A DNA stretch of 64,000 bases from an uncultured Modestobacter sp. (lineage in GTDB: Bacteria; Actinomycetota; Actinomycetes; Mycobacteriales; Geodermatophilaceae). This document shows positions 8,763 through 16,380 of the stretch, piece by piece; position 1 is the stretch's first letter, and each line of letters starts with the position of its first letter. Where the stretch lies: positions 1 to 64,000 of the forward strand of contig NZ_CANKUD010000017.1 in the NCBI RefSeq assembly GCF_947486615.1, in the 5' to 3' direction. Made by a program: the position numbers and the translations under genes. The notes under the pieces are model-generated. The model was not told where the DNA came from. It did not search any database and saw only the letters and a program-made list of their open reading frames with translations.

Positions 8763-9594
8763 GTCGAAGGTCCCGGTAGCCGACGCTGGAGGCGGCATCG
8801 GTGCCGGGCCACACCGACGGCGGCGTGAACGGTTCAGCGCCCGGCCCGATCAACCACCGGTCGGTCTGCCAGACCATTCGCTGGCAGTCCGCCACCGCCC
8901 CCCGGGCAGTCCGTTGCAGCGTGACGTCGAGTTCGAAGTCGACACAGGGGATGACGAAGTCCGACCCGACACTGCCCTTGATCAGACCCATCAGCGGCGT
9001 CAGCACGACGGCGAACTGCGTCGAGCCAGCGCCGGACAGACCCGCGGCATCGAGGAGTCGTCCGACCGCGCGCACACCGGACCAGCTCGTGGTCGTCGGA
9101 CCGCCGGGCATGGCCCAGGCGCTGATCACGGCACGTGCGCCGGCCAACGAGCCGGACTGGAGGGCAACCTGGTCGATCGCGGCCAGCTGCGCCAGCGCTC
9201 CTTCCGGGGTGTTGGGGAAGCCCGTCGGCACACCGGCCGGTCCGATCCTGGTTGCCGGGGGAAGCAGGATGGGCGGGCCCGGATCACGGTCCGAGACAGG
9301 CCCGGGGTGGGCAGCCGACTGCGGGACTTCCGGCATCGGCCTGGCGGCCAGTGAGTCCTCGAGTGAGGTCCGGTCGGTCGCCTCGGAGGCTGGTGCGGCT
9401 GCGGACCCGGCCGCGTCGCCCGCACGATCAGAGCCCGTGGGCCCGGACGCTGGGCGGACGGTGTGCACCACAGCCAGCACAAGACCTGTTGCCAGGACTA
9501 CGACCGCGACGACTCCGCCGGTCAGCAGGGCACGCATCTTCCGTCGTGACCACGGAACACCGTGCGGCCCACGGCCGCTCCGACTGCCCAGCAT
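8755..9594 (-). CDS. Single-pass conjugal transfer accessory protein
   Basis: This 279-residue protein has a basic N-terminus, one membrane helix (about residues 22-45), a Pro/Ala/Ser-rich linker and a soluble C-terminal domain of about 150 residues with two Cys (IPCVDFELDV and ADCQRM) that could form a disulfide outside the membrane. The layout resembles VirB8/TcpC-type proteins, which place an NTF2-like domain outside the membrane, but I see no diagnostic motif. It lies between the pilin-sized membrane protein and the VirB6-like gene; its ATG overlaps the preceding stop by one base. Confidence 0.75.
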   Translation of the reverse strand: MLGSRSGRGPHGVPWSRRKMRALLTGGVVAVVVLATGLVLAVVHTVRPASGPTGSDRAGDAAGSAAAPASEATDRTSLEDSLAARPMPEVPQSAAHPGPVSDRDPGPPILLPPATRIGPAGVPTGFPNTPEGALAQLAAIDQVALQSGSLAGARAVISAWAMPGGPTTTSWSGVRAVGRLLDAAGLSGAGSTQFAVVLTPLMGLIKGSVGSDFVIPCVDFELDVTLQRTARGAVADCQRMVWQTDRWLIGPGAEPFTPPSVWPGTDAASSVGYRDLRHE

Positions 9595-9884
9595 CAGCAG
9601 CCGGTCCCGACGATCGAAAGGACGATGACGTACCCGACGACGTAGAGGATCGCGCCGACCAGGCAGATCAGGATCCCGTCCATCCCCAGCCGGGCACCCC
9701 GGGGGTGGTGGGTGACCCGGCCCCAGATGAGCATCCCCACGCTGGCGAAGAAGCAGATCGCCAGAACGGCCAGGACGCCCCACTTGACCCAGGACTGGAT
9801 CTGGTCGGCGTAGACCTGCATGCCGGGTGGTGCGGCCGGGCAGACGCCCGCGGCCATCAACGAGTCTGCGAGCCGGACGGTCAT
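9594..9884 (-). CDS. Small two-helix membrane protein, VirB2-like candidate
   Basis: This 96-residue protein has an N-terminal segment containing GVCPAAPPG and two membrane helices (about residues 35-53 and 68-92) separated by a short basic loop (THHPRGARLG). Size, two-helix topology and position directly before the accessory and VirB6-like genes fit a pilin-like (VirB2/TrbC-type) subunit, although no family signature is visible. The ATG overlaps the upstream ParA-like stop (ATGA). Confidence 0.75.
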   Translation of the reverse strand: MTVRLADSLMAAGVCPAAPPGMQVYADQIQSWVKWGVLAVLAICFFASVGMLIWGRVTHHPRGARLGMDGILICLVGAILYVVGYVIVLSIVGTGC

Positions 9885-10819
9885 CGGGATGCTCCTGGGC
9901 GAGGTCCGGGGCTGGTGGTCGTGACCGACGTCAGCGCGCCCCCGGGTCGCCGGGAGCTCAGAAGTAGGAGCAGCGCGTGGCCGGCCGCCTGGACGGACCT
10001 GGGCAGTGGGTGGCCGGTGAGGCCGGTGACCTCGAGTCGCCGCTCGAGAGGAACGGCGACGACCCGTCCGGCGAGGCGCAGAGCACGCAGTCGAGGACCC
10101 GAGCTGGCAGCGACCTCGCCGGGCCATCGGCCGGCGCCGACGGCAGCGACGACGACCTGGTCTCCCAGCTGACCGAGGAGTGCTTCCGTCAGGCGAACAC
10201 CGGGGACGGTGGGCCGGCAGACGACGACGGTGTGTGCGCGGTCGACGGTCCGGGCGGCTCGACCGTCAGCGTTCAGCCCGAGATCGAGGACCGTCACCCC
10301 CGCGTGATCGCCGGCCGGCACCGGCCAACCGCCCGGCAACGCATCCGTTGCACGTCGGTCGATGGTGACGGTGGACCGGAGGCCCCGGCGCCAGGCCCCG
10401 GTGCCGTCGCTTCCCAACTCCGTCGATGCTGCGGCCCCGAGGCCGGAACGGGCGGGGTGCGCGTTGTCGATCAGGTGCGCTGGTCGACCAGTTGCTGCAG
10501 CAGCATCGCTGATCGCCAACGCGACAGTGGATGCCCCGGCACCAGCGTGCCCCGCCAGTACGGTGATCCAGCCGGTCGGCAGGTCGCTGTCACCCCCGGC
10601 CCGGTGCCTCCCCGGTGTCCTGTCACCCCGACGGGACTGAGGCTCGGGAGGGATGTCATCCCTCGCGCCGGCGCGAGGGGTGACCTGCCCTGCCCGCAGT
10701 GCCCGCAAGGCCTGCTGCAGCTCGGCGACGGCCAGCGGGCGGCCCCCGTCGGCAGGGTGCCCGGCATGGGTGCCCTCGCTCGATCCCGTGCCCTCGAGGG
10801 CAGTCGGCAGCGTGCTCAC
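9881..10819 (-). CDS. ParA/MinD-like ATPase of the conjugation operon, degenerate P-loop
   Basis: This 312-residue protein has the fold order of a MinD/ParA NTPase: a disordered N-terminus of about 80 residues, a P-loop-like stretch GHAGAGAST at residues 90-98, a mid-domain TVLDLGLNADG in the Walker B position and a switch region TVVVCRPTVPGVRL. The P-loop lacks the usual Lys before Ser/Thr, so ATP hydrolysis is doubtful. Homologues lead many actinobacterial conjugation operons and may position the apparatus. The GTG overlaps the upstream stop as GTGA, and the stop overlaps the next ATG. Confidence 0.78.
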   Translation of the reverse strand: MSTLPTALEGTGSSEGTHAGHPADGGRPLAVAELQQALRALRAGQVTPRAGARDDIPPEPQSRRGDRTPGRHRAGGDSDLPTGWITVLAGHAGAGASTVALAISDAAAATGRPAHLIDNAHPARSGLGAAASTELGSDGTGAWRRGLRSTVTIDRRATDALPGGWPVPAGDHAGVTVLDLGLNADGRAARTVDRAHTVVVCRPTVPGVRLTEALLGQLGDQVVVAAVGAGRWPGEVAASSGPRLRALRLAGRVVAVPLERRLEVTGLTGHPLPRSVQAAGHALLLLLSSRRPGGALTSVTTTSPGPRPGASR

Positions 10820-11589
10820 GCGACCGCCGCCAGGTAGTCCCGAGCGACGATGCGCAGGGCGGCGATGGTCCGGTTCCTCCGGCGGTAGAGCGTGCGGGTG
10901 GAGATGCCGTACTCGGCGGCGACCTTCGAGTCGCCACCCTGCTGGCGGTCACGGCCGCACTCGGTCGCGATCAGCAGCTCCAGGTCCGCGGCGTCCACCC
11001 CGGACCGGACCGCCCACTGCAGCAGGTCCGCGACGTCGACGTCCTCAGCTCCGCCGTGTGGGTCAGCGGGGATCAACCGGGTGACGTCACCATCGACGGT
11101 GAGGAACTCGCCGCGTTCCGGGTGGCGGCGGTCTCGCGGTCGCAGTTCGGCGAGCACCGCACGACGGGTGTCGGCCCGCAGGTTGGCAGCCACCGCGCGC
11201 GGACGGCGCTGCCACGGGTAGCGCCGGATCTGACAGGTGAGCTCACCGACCACCACGGGGACGATGTCCGGGCTCAGGTCCCGCAGCTGCCGGGCCATCG
11301 TCCAGACCAGCCCGCTCAGCAGGTGCAGCAGCAACTCCAGCGCACCGCCGTCACAGCCGCCGTCGACTGCGGCCAGACGGACGAGTGCGCCGAGGACGGC
11401 GTTGCTGCGCTCGTGCTCGCTGGTCTCGGAGCAGGCAGCGACGAGGTCGGCGACGCCGGTGATTCCTGCGAGTGCAGGCTCGGTCGTCGCCCATCGCGTC
11501 AGGACGGCGTCGCCGTCGAGTCGGGCGGTGAGCGCCGGCCAACTGCCGACGATCGTGGGGTCGTGGAACATCTGTGGCGCCTCCGGCAT
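10816..11589 (-). CDS. HTH protein at the head of the conjugation operon
   Basis: This 257-residue protein ends in a sigma-region-4-like helix-turn-helix (SKVAAEYGISTRTLYRRR, near residue 225). The helical N-terminal part with EPALAGITGVADLVAAC and a central basic segment resembles hypothetical proteins at the start of actinobacterial integrative conjugative element transfer operons. It is the first gene of the overlapping series ending at 34, so it probably controls the operon. A perfect 8-bp inverted repeat 44 bp upstream may be its operator. No extracytoplasmic sigma core domain is evident, so I call it an HTH regulator rather than a sigma factor. Confidence 0.72.
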   Translation of the reverse strand: MPEAPQMFHDPTIVGSWPALTARLDGDAVLTRWATTEPALAGITGVADLVAACSETSEHERSNAVLGALVRLAAVDGGCDGGALELLLHLLSGLVWTMARQLRDLSPDIVPVVVGELTCQIRRYPWQRRPRAVAANLRADTRRAVLAELRPRDRRHPERGEFLTVDGDVTRLIPADPHGGAEDVDVADLLQWAVRSGVDAADLELLIATECGRDRQQGGDSKVAAEYGISTRTLYRRRNRTIAALRIVARDYLAAVA

Positions 11590-11903
11590 CAGTGCGATGC
11601 CGTCAACGCTCCAAAGAGACGTTCAACGAGCCGTCACCCCAGATCGGGGTGACATCCAGCCGATGGTGGATGACGCCAGTTCCCCCGGCCGCCTCGGTGG
11701 GCTGCCCGGCTACAGACCGTCAGTGAGCTGCTGACGAAGGGCGGCCACGCCGGAGCGCCTCCGCCCTGGCCAATCGCGTGTGCCGCACTCGATCGGCATG
11801 TCACCACTGGTACCGGTTCGCTCCACAGCGAAGGCGGCAGGCGCGGCTGGACGGATCGGGCTCGTGACCGGCGTGCGCTCGTCCGGGCTGGGCACGGTAG
11901 GCG
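11590..11903. other. Intergenic gap between the transfer operon and the sulfur operon
   Basis: I see no convincing gene here. The transfer-operon promoter must lie in this stretch because all its genes point left from 11589. A hairpin is annotated separately. A 61-codon minus-strand frame (11710-11895) has no ribosome-binding site or recognisable product. Confidence 0.5.
11633..11653. promoter_or_regulatory. Inverted repeat upstream of the transfer operon
   Basis: A perfect 8-bp inverted repeat, GTCACCCC and GGGGTGAC, has a 5-nt centre. It lies 44 bp upstream of the first gene of the conjugation operon and has no following T-run, so an operator for the HTH protein is more likely than a terminator. 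Confidence 0.45.
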
Positions 11904-12410
11904 TCAGCTGATCTCGGTGGCGCCGCCTGCCTCGGTGAGGTCGGTGAGTGCGCCCGCGTCGGCGATGTCGGTGAAGCCGAGGTCGGCCATCTGGGCTGCG
12001 GCGGCGGCGGAGCGGGCGCCGCTGCGGCAGTAGACGACGTAGGAGGCGGCCGGGTCCAGGGCGCTCACCTGGTCGGCGAAGGTGTCGGCGCTGACGTCGA
12101 TGTTGACAGCCCCCACCAGGTGGCCGGCTCGGTACTCATCGGGCGTGCGTACGTCGATGACCGTGGTTCCCTGCTGCGCCGCCAGGGCCAACGCTTGGGT
12201 GGGGTCGACGAGGGTGACTGCCGCGCTGGTGCTCATCGTGGTGCTGGTGGCCGCCGTTGGATCCGCGCTGGTGCTCGAGCAGCCCAGTAGAAGGACGCCG
12301 GAGGTGAGCAACAGTGCGGTCGTGACGGTGAGGCGCCGTCCCGCTGCGGGCGCAGGGTTCGCTCCGATGGTGATGGTGAGGCTCCTGATGGTTTCTCGTG
12401 GTGCTGGCAC
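11904..12410 (-). CDS. Rhodanese-domain lipoprotein
   Basis: This 168-residue protein is exported and lipid-anchored: a hydrophobic signal ends in the lipobox LLLGC, followed by a Ser/Thr-rich linker and one rhodanese domain (IDVRTPDEYRAGHL) with the catalytic loop YCRSGARS. It should accept or pass sulfane sulfur outside the membrane. It is the last gene of the sulfur operon, 52 nt after the TauE exporter, suggesting handling of thiosulfate, sulfite or persulfide after export. The start is uncertain: GTG at 12410 gives a compact basic signal peptide, but there is no clear ribosome-binding site and the frame stays open to a TTG at 12476. Confidence 0.82.
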   Translation of the reverse strand: MPAPRETIRSLTITIGANPAPAAGRRLTVTTALLLTSGVLLLGCSSTSADPTAATSTTMSTSAAVTLVDPTQALALAAQQGTTVIDVRTPDEYRAGHLVGAVNIDVSADTFADQVSALDPAASYVVYCRSGARSAAAAAQMADLGFTDIADAGALTDLTEAGGATEIS

Positions 12411-12462
12411 TGGTCCACACTCCGGGGATTTCAGTGTCCCCGCCACACTGGGGGTGGTTCCG

Positions 12463-13242
12463 TCAGCTTGAAGCAACGCTGATGCCGACCTGGACGAACA
12501 CGAGTGAAGCGACGGCGAACACCAGCCCGGCGAACCAGCGCTTCAGTCGGCCTGTGTCCAGGCGAGCTCCGAGTCGTGCCGCGATCAGCGCCGCGACCAC
12601 CGCGGCCCCGGTGAATCCGGCCGCGACGGGAACGTCGATGGCGGCGTCGCTGGCGTGGGCGGCGAAGCCGGCGGCGGAGTTGACCGCCACGATGACGAGC
12701 GAGGTGCCGATGGCGGTGGTCATGGGCAGGCCGAGCACGATCACCAGCACGGGGATGATGAGGAACCCGCCTCCGACGCCGAGAAGCCCGGTGAGGAAGC
12801 CGACGACGAGTCCTCCGGCGAGCGTGCGGGGCAGGCAGCGGCGCCAGTTGACAACGCCCTGGTCGGTGGCGCACGCGGCACCGGTAGCGGGTTTGTCCTG
12901 CAGCATCCGCACCCCGGCTGCGACCATCAGCACGGCGAAGAGCGCCAGCACGACGTCTTCGGGCAGCAGCCGGTTGACCGCGGCCCCGGCGAAGGCCGTC
13001 GCCACCCCGGCTGCGCCGAAGAGCAGTGCGATCCGCCAGGCGATCTGGCGGGCGCGCAGCCGGGGCAGCAGGGCGACGACGGCGGTGATCCCGACGACCA
13101 GCAGCGAGGTGGCCACGGCCTGGGGCAGCGGCTGACCGACGACGTAGACCAGGGCGGGCACGGCCAGGATCGACCCGCCGCCGCCCAGGAGTCCGACGAG
13201 GGCGCCGATGACCAGGCCGAGGCCGATCGCTGCGGCGATCAC
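12463..13242 (-). CDS. TauE/SafE-family sulfite or anion exporter
   Basis: This 259-residue membrane protein has about eight helices in two repeats, each opening with a glycine-rich motif (VGLLGGGGSILAVPAL and TGLLGVGGGFLIIPVL), the hallmark of the TauE/SafE family. In sulfane-sulfur operons such as cst it is proposed to export sulfite or thiosulfate formed by persulfide oxidation. Its ATG overlaps the stop of the rhodanese-DUF2892 gene (ATGA). A second copy of the family is encoded at 33521, also after a rhodanese gene. Confidence 0.92.
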   Translation of the reverse strand: MIAAAIGLGLVIGALVGLLGGGGSILAVPALVYVVGQPLPQAVATSLLVVGITAVVALLPRLRARQIAWRIALLFGAAGVATAFAGAAVNRLLPEDVVLALFAVLMVAAGVRMLQDKPATGAACATDQGVVNWRRCLPRTLAGGLVVGFLTGLLGVGGGFLIIPVLVIVLGLPMTTAIGTSLVIVAVNSAAGFAAHASDAAIDVPVAAGFTGAAVVAALIAARLGARLDTGRLKRWFAGLVFAVASLVFVQVGISVASS

Positions 13243-13859
13243 GAGGTAGTGGAGGCGTTCGTGCTGGCGCCGCGGTTGGGTCCGGTGGTGGCTGAGCGCA
13301 GCACGGTCACCACGTCGTCGAGCTGGACCGACTTCCCGCCGCGGTTGTAGGGCAAGGCCGAGAGTGCTGCGCCCATGGCGCAGGTGTCGGTCACCGCAGC
13401 CACGGTCAGACCGGTGCCGACGCCGCCGGCCAGGAAGCGGGCCTTCGGGAAGCGGATGGAGGCCAGCACGCTGGCCGCGACGAGGCCACCGGCGACCAGG
13501 CGGACCTGGCGCTCCAGTGCCCAGCGCTGGCGGCCGCGGCGGACGGGGTGCCCGCCGGCGGTATGGGCGTTCATGCCGCCGTCGAGGACGGCCAGCTGCT
13601 CGGCTCCCGCGGAGACGAGGGCGTCATGGGCGGTGCGGGCGCGGCCGCCGGCCTGGCAGACCAACACGACCGGCCCGTCGAGGGCAGCGGCGAGGGTCTG
13701 GGCGTGCTCCTGCACCAGAGGCAGCGGGATGTTCAGCGAACCGGGCACGTGGGCGGTCTCGTACTCCGCGGGCGTGCGGACGTCGATCAGCGTGGGGGCG
13801 GCCGCGTTCTCGAGCCGCGCGGCCATGGTGTCGGGAGCGATCAGGACAGGACTGGTCAT
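13239..13859 (-). CDS. Rhodanese fused to a DUF2892 membrane domain (YgaP-like)
   Basis: This 206-residue protein has an N-terminal rhodanese domain (IDVRTPAEYETAHVPG) with active-site loop VCQAGGRA at about residue 70, followed by a C-terminal DUF2892-type membrane hairpin (RWALERQVRLVAGG to TDTCAMGAAL). YgaP of Escherichia coli has the same order and is a membrane-bound sulfurtransferase. The domain faces the cytosol in that family. It sits between the small Cys-rich gene and the TauE exporter and overlaps the latter by 4 bp, suggesting that it hands sulfur to the exporter; that coupling is inference. Confidence 0.9.
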   Translation of the reverse strand: MTSPVLIAPDTMAARLENAAAPTLIDVRTPAEYETAHVPGSLNIPLPLVQEHAQTLAAALDGPVVLVCQAGGRARTAHDALVSAGAEQLAVLDGGMNAHTAGGHPVRRGRQRWALERQVRLVAGGLVAASVLASIRFPKARFLAGGVGTGLTVAAVTDTCAMGAALSALPYNRGGKSVQLDDVVTVLRSATTGPNRGASTNASTTS

Positions 13860-13931
13860 CGGATGGGTCCGCTTTCTGAGTTGAGGGGCCCGGTCGCCAC
13901 CGGGTGGGGCGCGCCGATGGCGACCGGGAGT

Positions 13932-14105
13932 TCAGGACCGGCGCAGCAGTCGGCGTAGCCGGCCGCCGCCGGTGGATGCCGGTGCGGGGTCATGCCCGGG
14001 GCACCGCTGAGCGGAGGGAACTCCGGCGAGGACGCGGTCGACGTGCTGACCGCAGCCCGACCAGGTGGCCAGGCCGCAGGTCCGGCAGGCGACAGCTCGA
14101 CACAT
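13932..14105 (-). CDS. Small Cys-rich protein of the persulfide operon
   Basis: This 57-residue protein starts MCRAVACRTCGLATWSGCG and continues HVDRVLAGVPSAQRC, with five Cys and two His in the first 41 residues, followed by a basic tail. The CxxC and CxxxH spacing could bind zinc or react with persulfides. The pattern MCR...CG.P.W.GCG.HVE.VLAGVP is one I recognise from small uncharacterised actinobacterial proteins. It lies 13 nt downstream of the persulfide dioxygenase gene in the same direction, so it is probably co-transcribed. The ribosome-binding site is weak. No function is established. Confidence 0.72.
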   Translation of the reverse strand: MCRAVACRTCGLATWSGCGQHVDRVLAGVPSAQRCPGHDPAPASTGGGRLRRLLRRS

Positions 14106-14118
14106 TGCGGAGCTCGGT

Positions 14119-15495
14119 TCAGACCGGGACGGACTCGGTGTGCAGCCCGACAGCAGCTGAACCGGTGTCGGGGTCGCCGTAGCCGCCGTCGACCAGCACC
14201 GGCGCCCGGCTGGCGCGGGCCAGAATCGATGCCGCGATCGAGGCGCGGTAGCCCGAGCCGCAGTAGACCCACACGTCTCCGGCCGGGACCTCGTCGATAC
14301 GGCCGGCCAGTTCATGGATCGGGATGTGGATGGAGCCCCGCACCCCGCCGGCGGCGCGCTCGTCGTCGCGGCGGGCGTCCAGGACGACGGTGTCGTCGTG
14401 GTCAGCGAGCTGTGCGGACAGGCCGGCGAAGTCCGTGACCGGGTAGGAGCCCAGCTCCCGGCCCGCGGCCAGCTCCTCGGGGCTGCCCACCGCAGCACCA
14501 GCGAGGCGGTCCACGCCAATGCGGACCAGCTCGCGGCGGGCGTCGGCGACCTGCTGCTCGGTCTCCCCGATGAGGGTCAGCGGGGCGTCCCAGTCATAGA
14601 GCCAGCCCAGGTAGGTGAGGAAGTTGTTGCTCAGCTCGAAGTTCAGCGCCCCGGGCAGGTGGCCTGCGGCGAAGGCGGTACGCGCCCGCAGGTCGACCAC
14701 CCACTCACCGGCCTCCAGGCGGGTGGCCAGCTCGGCGGCGTCGACCGCTCGCGGGGTGGACAGGTCGACCGGGTCGGGGCCGGCGGCGTTGATCGGCCCC
14801 ATGTGCGCGTAGTAGGCCGGGTAGGCGCCGAGGCCGGCGATGAGCTGGTCGACGAAGGCCTGCTCGTCCTGGGTGAGGGCCGGGTTCACCTTGACCTGCT
14901 CCCCCACCGTGGAGGACGTCCCGCTCGTCGGCGTTGCGGCGCAGAAGCTGCCGAAGCCGTGGCTGGGGAACACCGCGGTGCCCGCCGGCAGCTCCTGCGC
15001 CAGGCGCCGCACCGAGTGGAACTGGGCGTGGGTGAGGGTGTCGGTGTGCTCGGCACCCAACAGGTCGGTGCGTCCGGTTGCGCCGTAGAGCATCGACCCG
15101 CCGGTGAAGACGGCCTGCACGTTGCCATCGGCGTCGGCGAGTGCGTAGGAGACGTGGTGGTGGGTGTGCCCGGGGGTGTGCAGGACCTGCAGGCGCATCG
15201 GTCCGGCGACCAGCACGTCGCCGTCAGAGGCCGGCACCCGGTCGTAGGACACGGTGTCCCCAGCGGGGACGACATAGGCAGCGCCGGTCACCCGGGCCAG
15301 CTCCAGGCCACCGGTGACGTAGTCGTTGTGCACGTGGGTCTCCACCACGTGACTGATCGCCACGCCGCGCTCAGCCGCCAGCGCCTGCACCCGGTCGATG
15401 TCGCGCTGGGGATCCACGACCACACCCACCCCGGCGTCGCTGACCAGGTAGCTGCGGTCGCCCAGGCTGGTGGTCTCGATGATGTCGATCTGCAT
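14119..15495 (-). CDS. Persulfide dioxygenase fused to two rhodanese domains (CstB/BlrB-like)
   Basis: This 458-residue protein oxidises glutathione-like or small-molecule persulfide to sulfite and transfers sulfur. Residues 1-240 form an ETHE1-type metallo-beta-lactamase domain with iron ligands in ETHVHNDYVTGG, HTPGHTHHH and the later RTDLLG segment. Next is a rhodanese-like domain without Cys (about 255-345), then an active rhodanese with loop YCGSGYRAS (about 355-445). This is the CstB-type layout. The ATG at 15495 follows AAGGAGAACGCC; an ORF start 12 codons earlier would read through a candidate operator. A truncated relative is encoded at 31607-32188. Confidence 0.93.
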   Translation of the reverse strand: MQIDIIETTSLGDRSYLVSDAGVGVVVDPQRDIDRVQALAAERGVAISHVVETHVHNDYVTGGLELARVTGAAYVVPAGDTVSYDRVPASDGDVLVAGPMRLQVLHTPGHTHHHVSYALADADGNVQAVFTGGSMLYGATGRTDLLGAEHTDTLTHAQFHSVRRLAQELPAGTAVFPSHGFGSFCAATPTSGTSSTVGEQVKVNPALTQDEQAFVDQLIAGLGAYPAYYAHMGPINAAGPDPVDLSTPRAVDAAELATRLEAGEWVVDLRARTAFAAGHLPGALNFELSNNFLTYLGWLYDWDAPLTLIGETEQQVADARRELVRIGVDRLAGAAVGSPEELAAGRELGSYPVTDFAGLSAQLADHDDTVVLDARRDDERAAGGVRGSIHIPIHELAGRIDEVPAGDVWVYCGSGYRASIAASILARASRAPVLVDGGYGDPDTGSAAVGLHTESVPV

Positions 15496-15510
15496 GGCGT
15501 TCTCCTTATG

Positions 15511-15528
15511 CCCTACCCGGTAGGGGTA
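15511..15528. promoter_or_regulatory. Second candidate CstR site before the persulfide dioxygenase gene
   Basis: The sequence contains TACCC-GGTAG-GGGTA (15514-15528) and overlapping CCCTA-CCCGG-TAGGG, similar in half-sites to the palindrome before the regulator gene but with a 5-nt rather than 4-nt centre. It lies 16 nt upstream of the ATG at 15495, close to the ribosome-binding site, so it could mark an internal promoter controlled by the same regulator. Confidence 0.5.
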
Positions 15529-15565
15529 CATCGATGTCAGAGGTGAGCGTTTGCGGCCTGGTCGT

Positions 15566-15868
15566 TCAGGCGACCGGCTTGCCGTCCTGGATCCAGGCGT
15601 TCATACCGCCGTCCAGATTGCTGACCCTGTAACCGGCGGCGGACAGAGCCTCTGCGGCCTTCTGGCTGCGAGCCCCGCCCTGGCACACGGTGATGATCGG
15701 GGTCGCGGGATCCAGCTCGCTCTGACGAGCGGCCAGCTCACCGAGGGGGATGTTGATGCTGCCGGCGACCGCGCCGGTGGCGACCTCGTCAGGCTCGCGC
15801 ACGTCGAGCACCTGGGCGGAGGTCTCGGCAGCGACCTGGGTCGGCGTCAGCTGGGCGATGGACGTCAT
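15566..15868 (-). CDS. Single-domain rhodanese sulfurtransferase
   Basis: This 100-residue cytosolic protein is a single rhodanese domain: LDVREPDEVATGAVAG at the N-terminal side, active-site loop VCQGGARS at about residue 64, and the terminal NLDGGMNAW block. It moves sulfane sulfur between thiols, probably feeding or draining the neighbouring persulfide dioxygenase. It is the second gene of the operon; the ATG at 15868 has an AAGGAGAACGCC leader identical to that of the dioxygenase gene, giving similar translation. Confidence 0.93.
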   Translation of the reverse strand: MTSIAQLTPTQVAAETSAQVLDVREPDEVATGAVAGSINIPLGELAARQSELDPATPIITVCQGGARSQKAAEALSAAGYRVSNLDGGMNAWIQDGKPVA

Positions 15869-15917
15869 GGCGTTCTCCTTCGGGTCATCGAGCGGGTCAT
15901 CGAGAAGGGTGTCGACA

Positions 15918-16184
15918 TCAGGCGAGGGAGAGCAGCAGGCGCTCGAGCTCGCGGAGGTCGACCTCGCGGGTCTCCTCCTCGGAGTTGATCGAGCAATAGC
16001 GCATCCCGGTACTGACCACGGCAAAGCTGGCCTTGTTCAGCGCCTTGGACGCGGCCGCCAGCTGGGTCACCACGGCCGCGCAATCCCGGCCGTCCTCGAT
16101 CATGCGGACGATGCCGCCGATCTGGCCCTGGATGCGGTTGAGGCGCTTCACGACGTCGGCGAGCTCGCCCTGGGGGATGTCCAC
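15918..16184 (-). CDS. cstR: CstR-type persulfide-sensing repressor (CsoR family)
   Basis: This 88-residue all-helical repressor belongs to the CsoR/RcnR family. It has the DNA-facing N-terminal helix VKRLNRIQGQIGGI and two Cys 29 residues apart (GRDC and MRYC). The copper-CsoR His that lies four residues before the second Cys is a Gly here, leaving a Cys pair without the His ligand; that fits persulfide-sensing CstR better than copper sensing. Two GTG starts are possible, 16184 or 16193, just inside the palindromic operator, so autoregulation is likely and the mRNA may be leaderless. The downstream genes encode sulfur-handling enzymes, which supports the assignment. Confidence 0.88.
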   Translation of the reverse strand: MDIPQGELADVVKRLNRIQGQIGGIVRMIEDGRDCAAVVTQLAAASKALNKASFAVVSTGMRYCSINSEEETREVDLRELERLLLSLA

Positions 16185-16194
16185 GACCCCCACG

Positions 16195-16218
16195 GTACAT
16201 ACCCCCTGGGGTATGTAC
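16195..16218. promoter_or_regulatory. CsoR/CstR-type palindromic operator
   Basis: Two perfect 11-bp arms, GTACATACCCC and GGGGTATGTAC, flank CT. This is a textbook CsoR-family operator of the TACCC-N4-GGGTA type. It lies directly before the cstR start. A TTGTCT hexamer on the minus strand at 16225-16220 could be the -35 element, placing the operator over the promoter core. Confidence 0.88.
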
Positions 16219-16380
16219 AAGACAAGGTGCACACGACGACAAGAGCTCGACATCGACCCGAGTGAAGCCGCTAGGAGCGAGGGCGGGGCCTACTTCACCT
16301 GCGCCCCCGAGCCCTCGACGTCGGACATGCGCTGCGGCCAGCGTCGATGCCGTGCTGACAACAGCCGCCCCGAGAGCTGG

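Noticed and set aside
11710-11895. A 61-codon minus-strand frame in the 11.6-11.9 kb gap
   Set aside because: No ribosome-binding site and no recognisable product.
15918-16184. The CsoR-family regulator considered as a copper sensor
   Set aside because: The His of the Cys-His-Cys copper site is a Gly and the neighbours are sulfur enzymes, not copper exporters.
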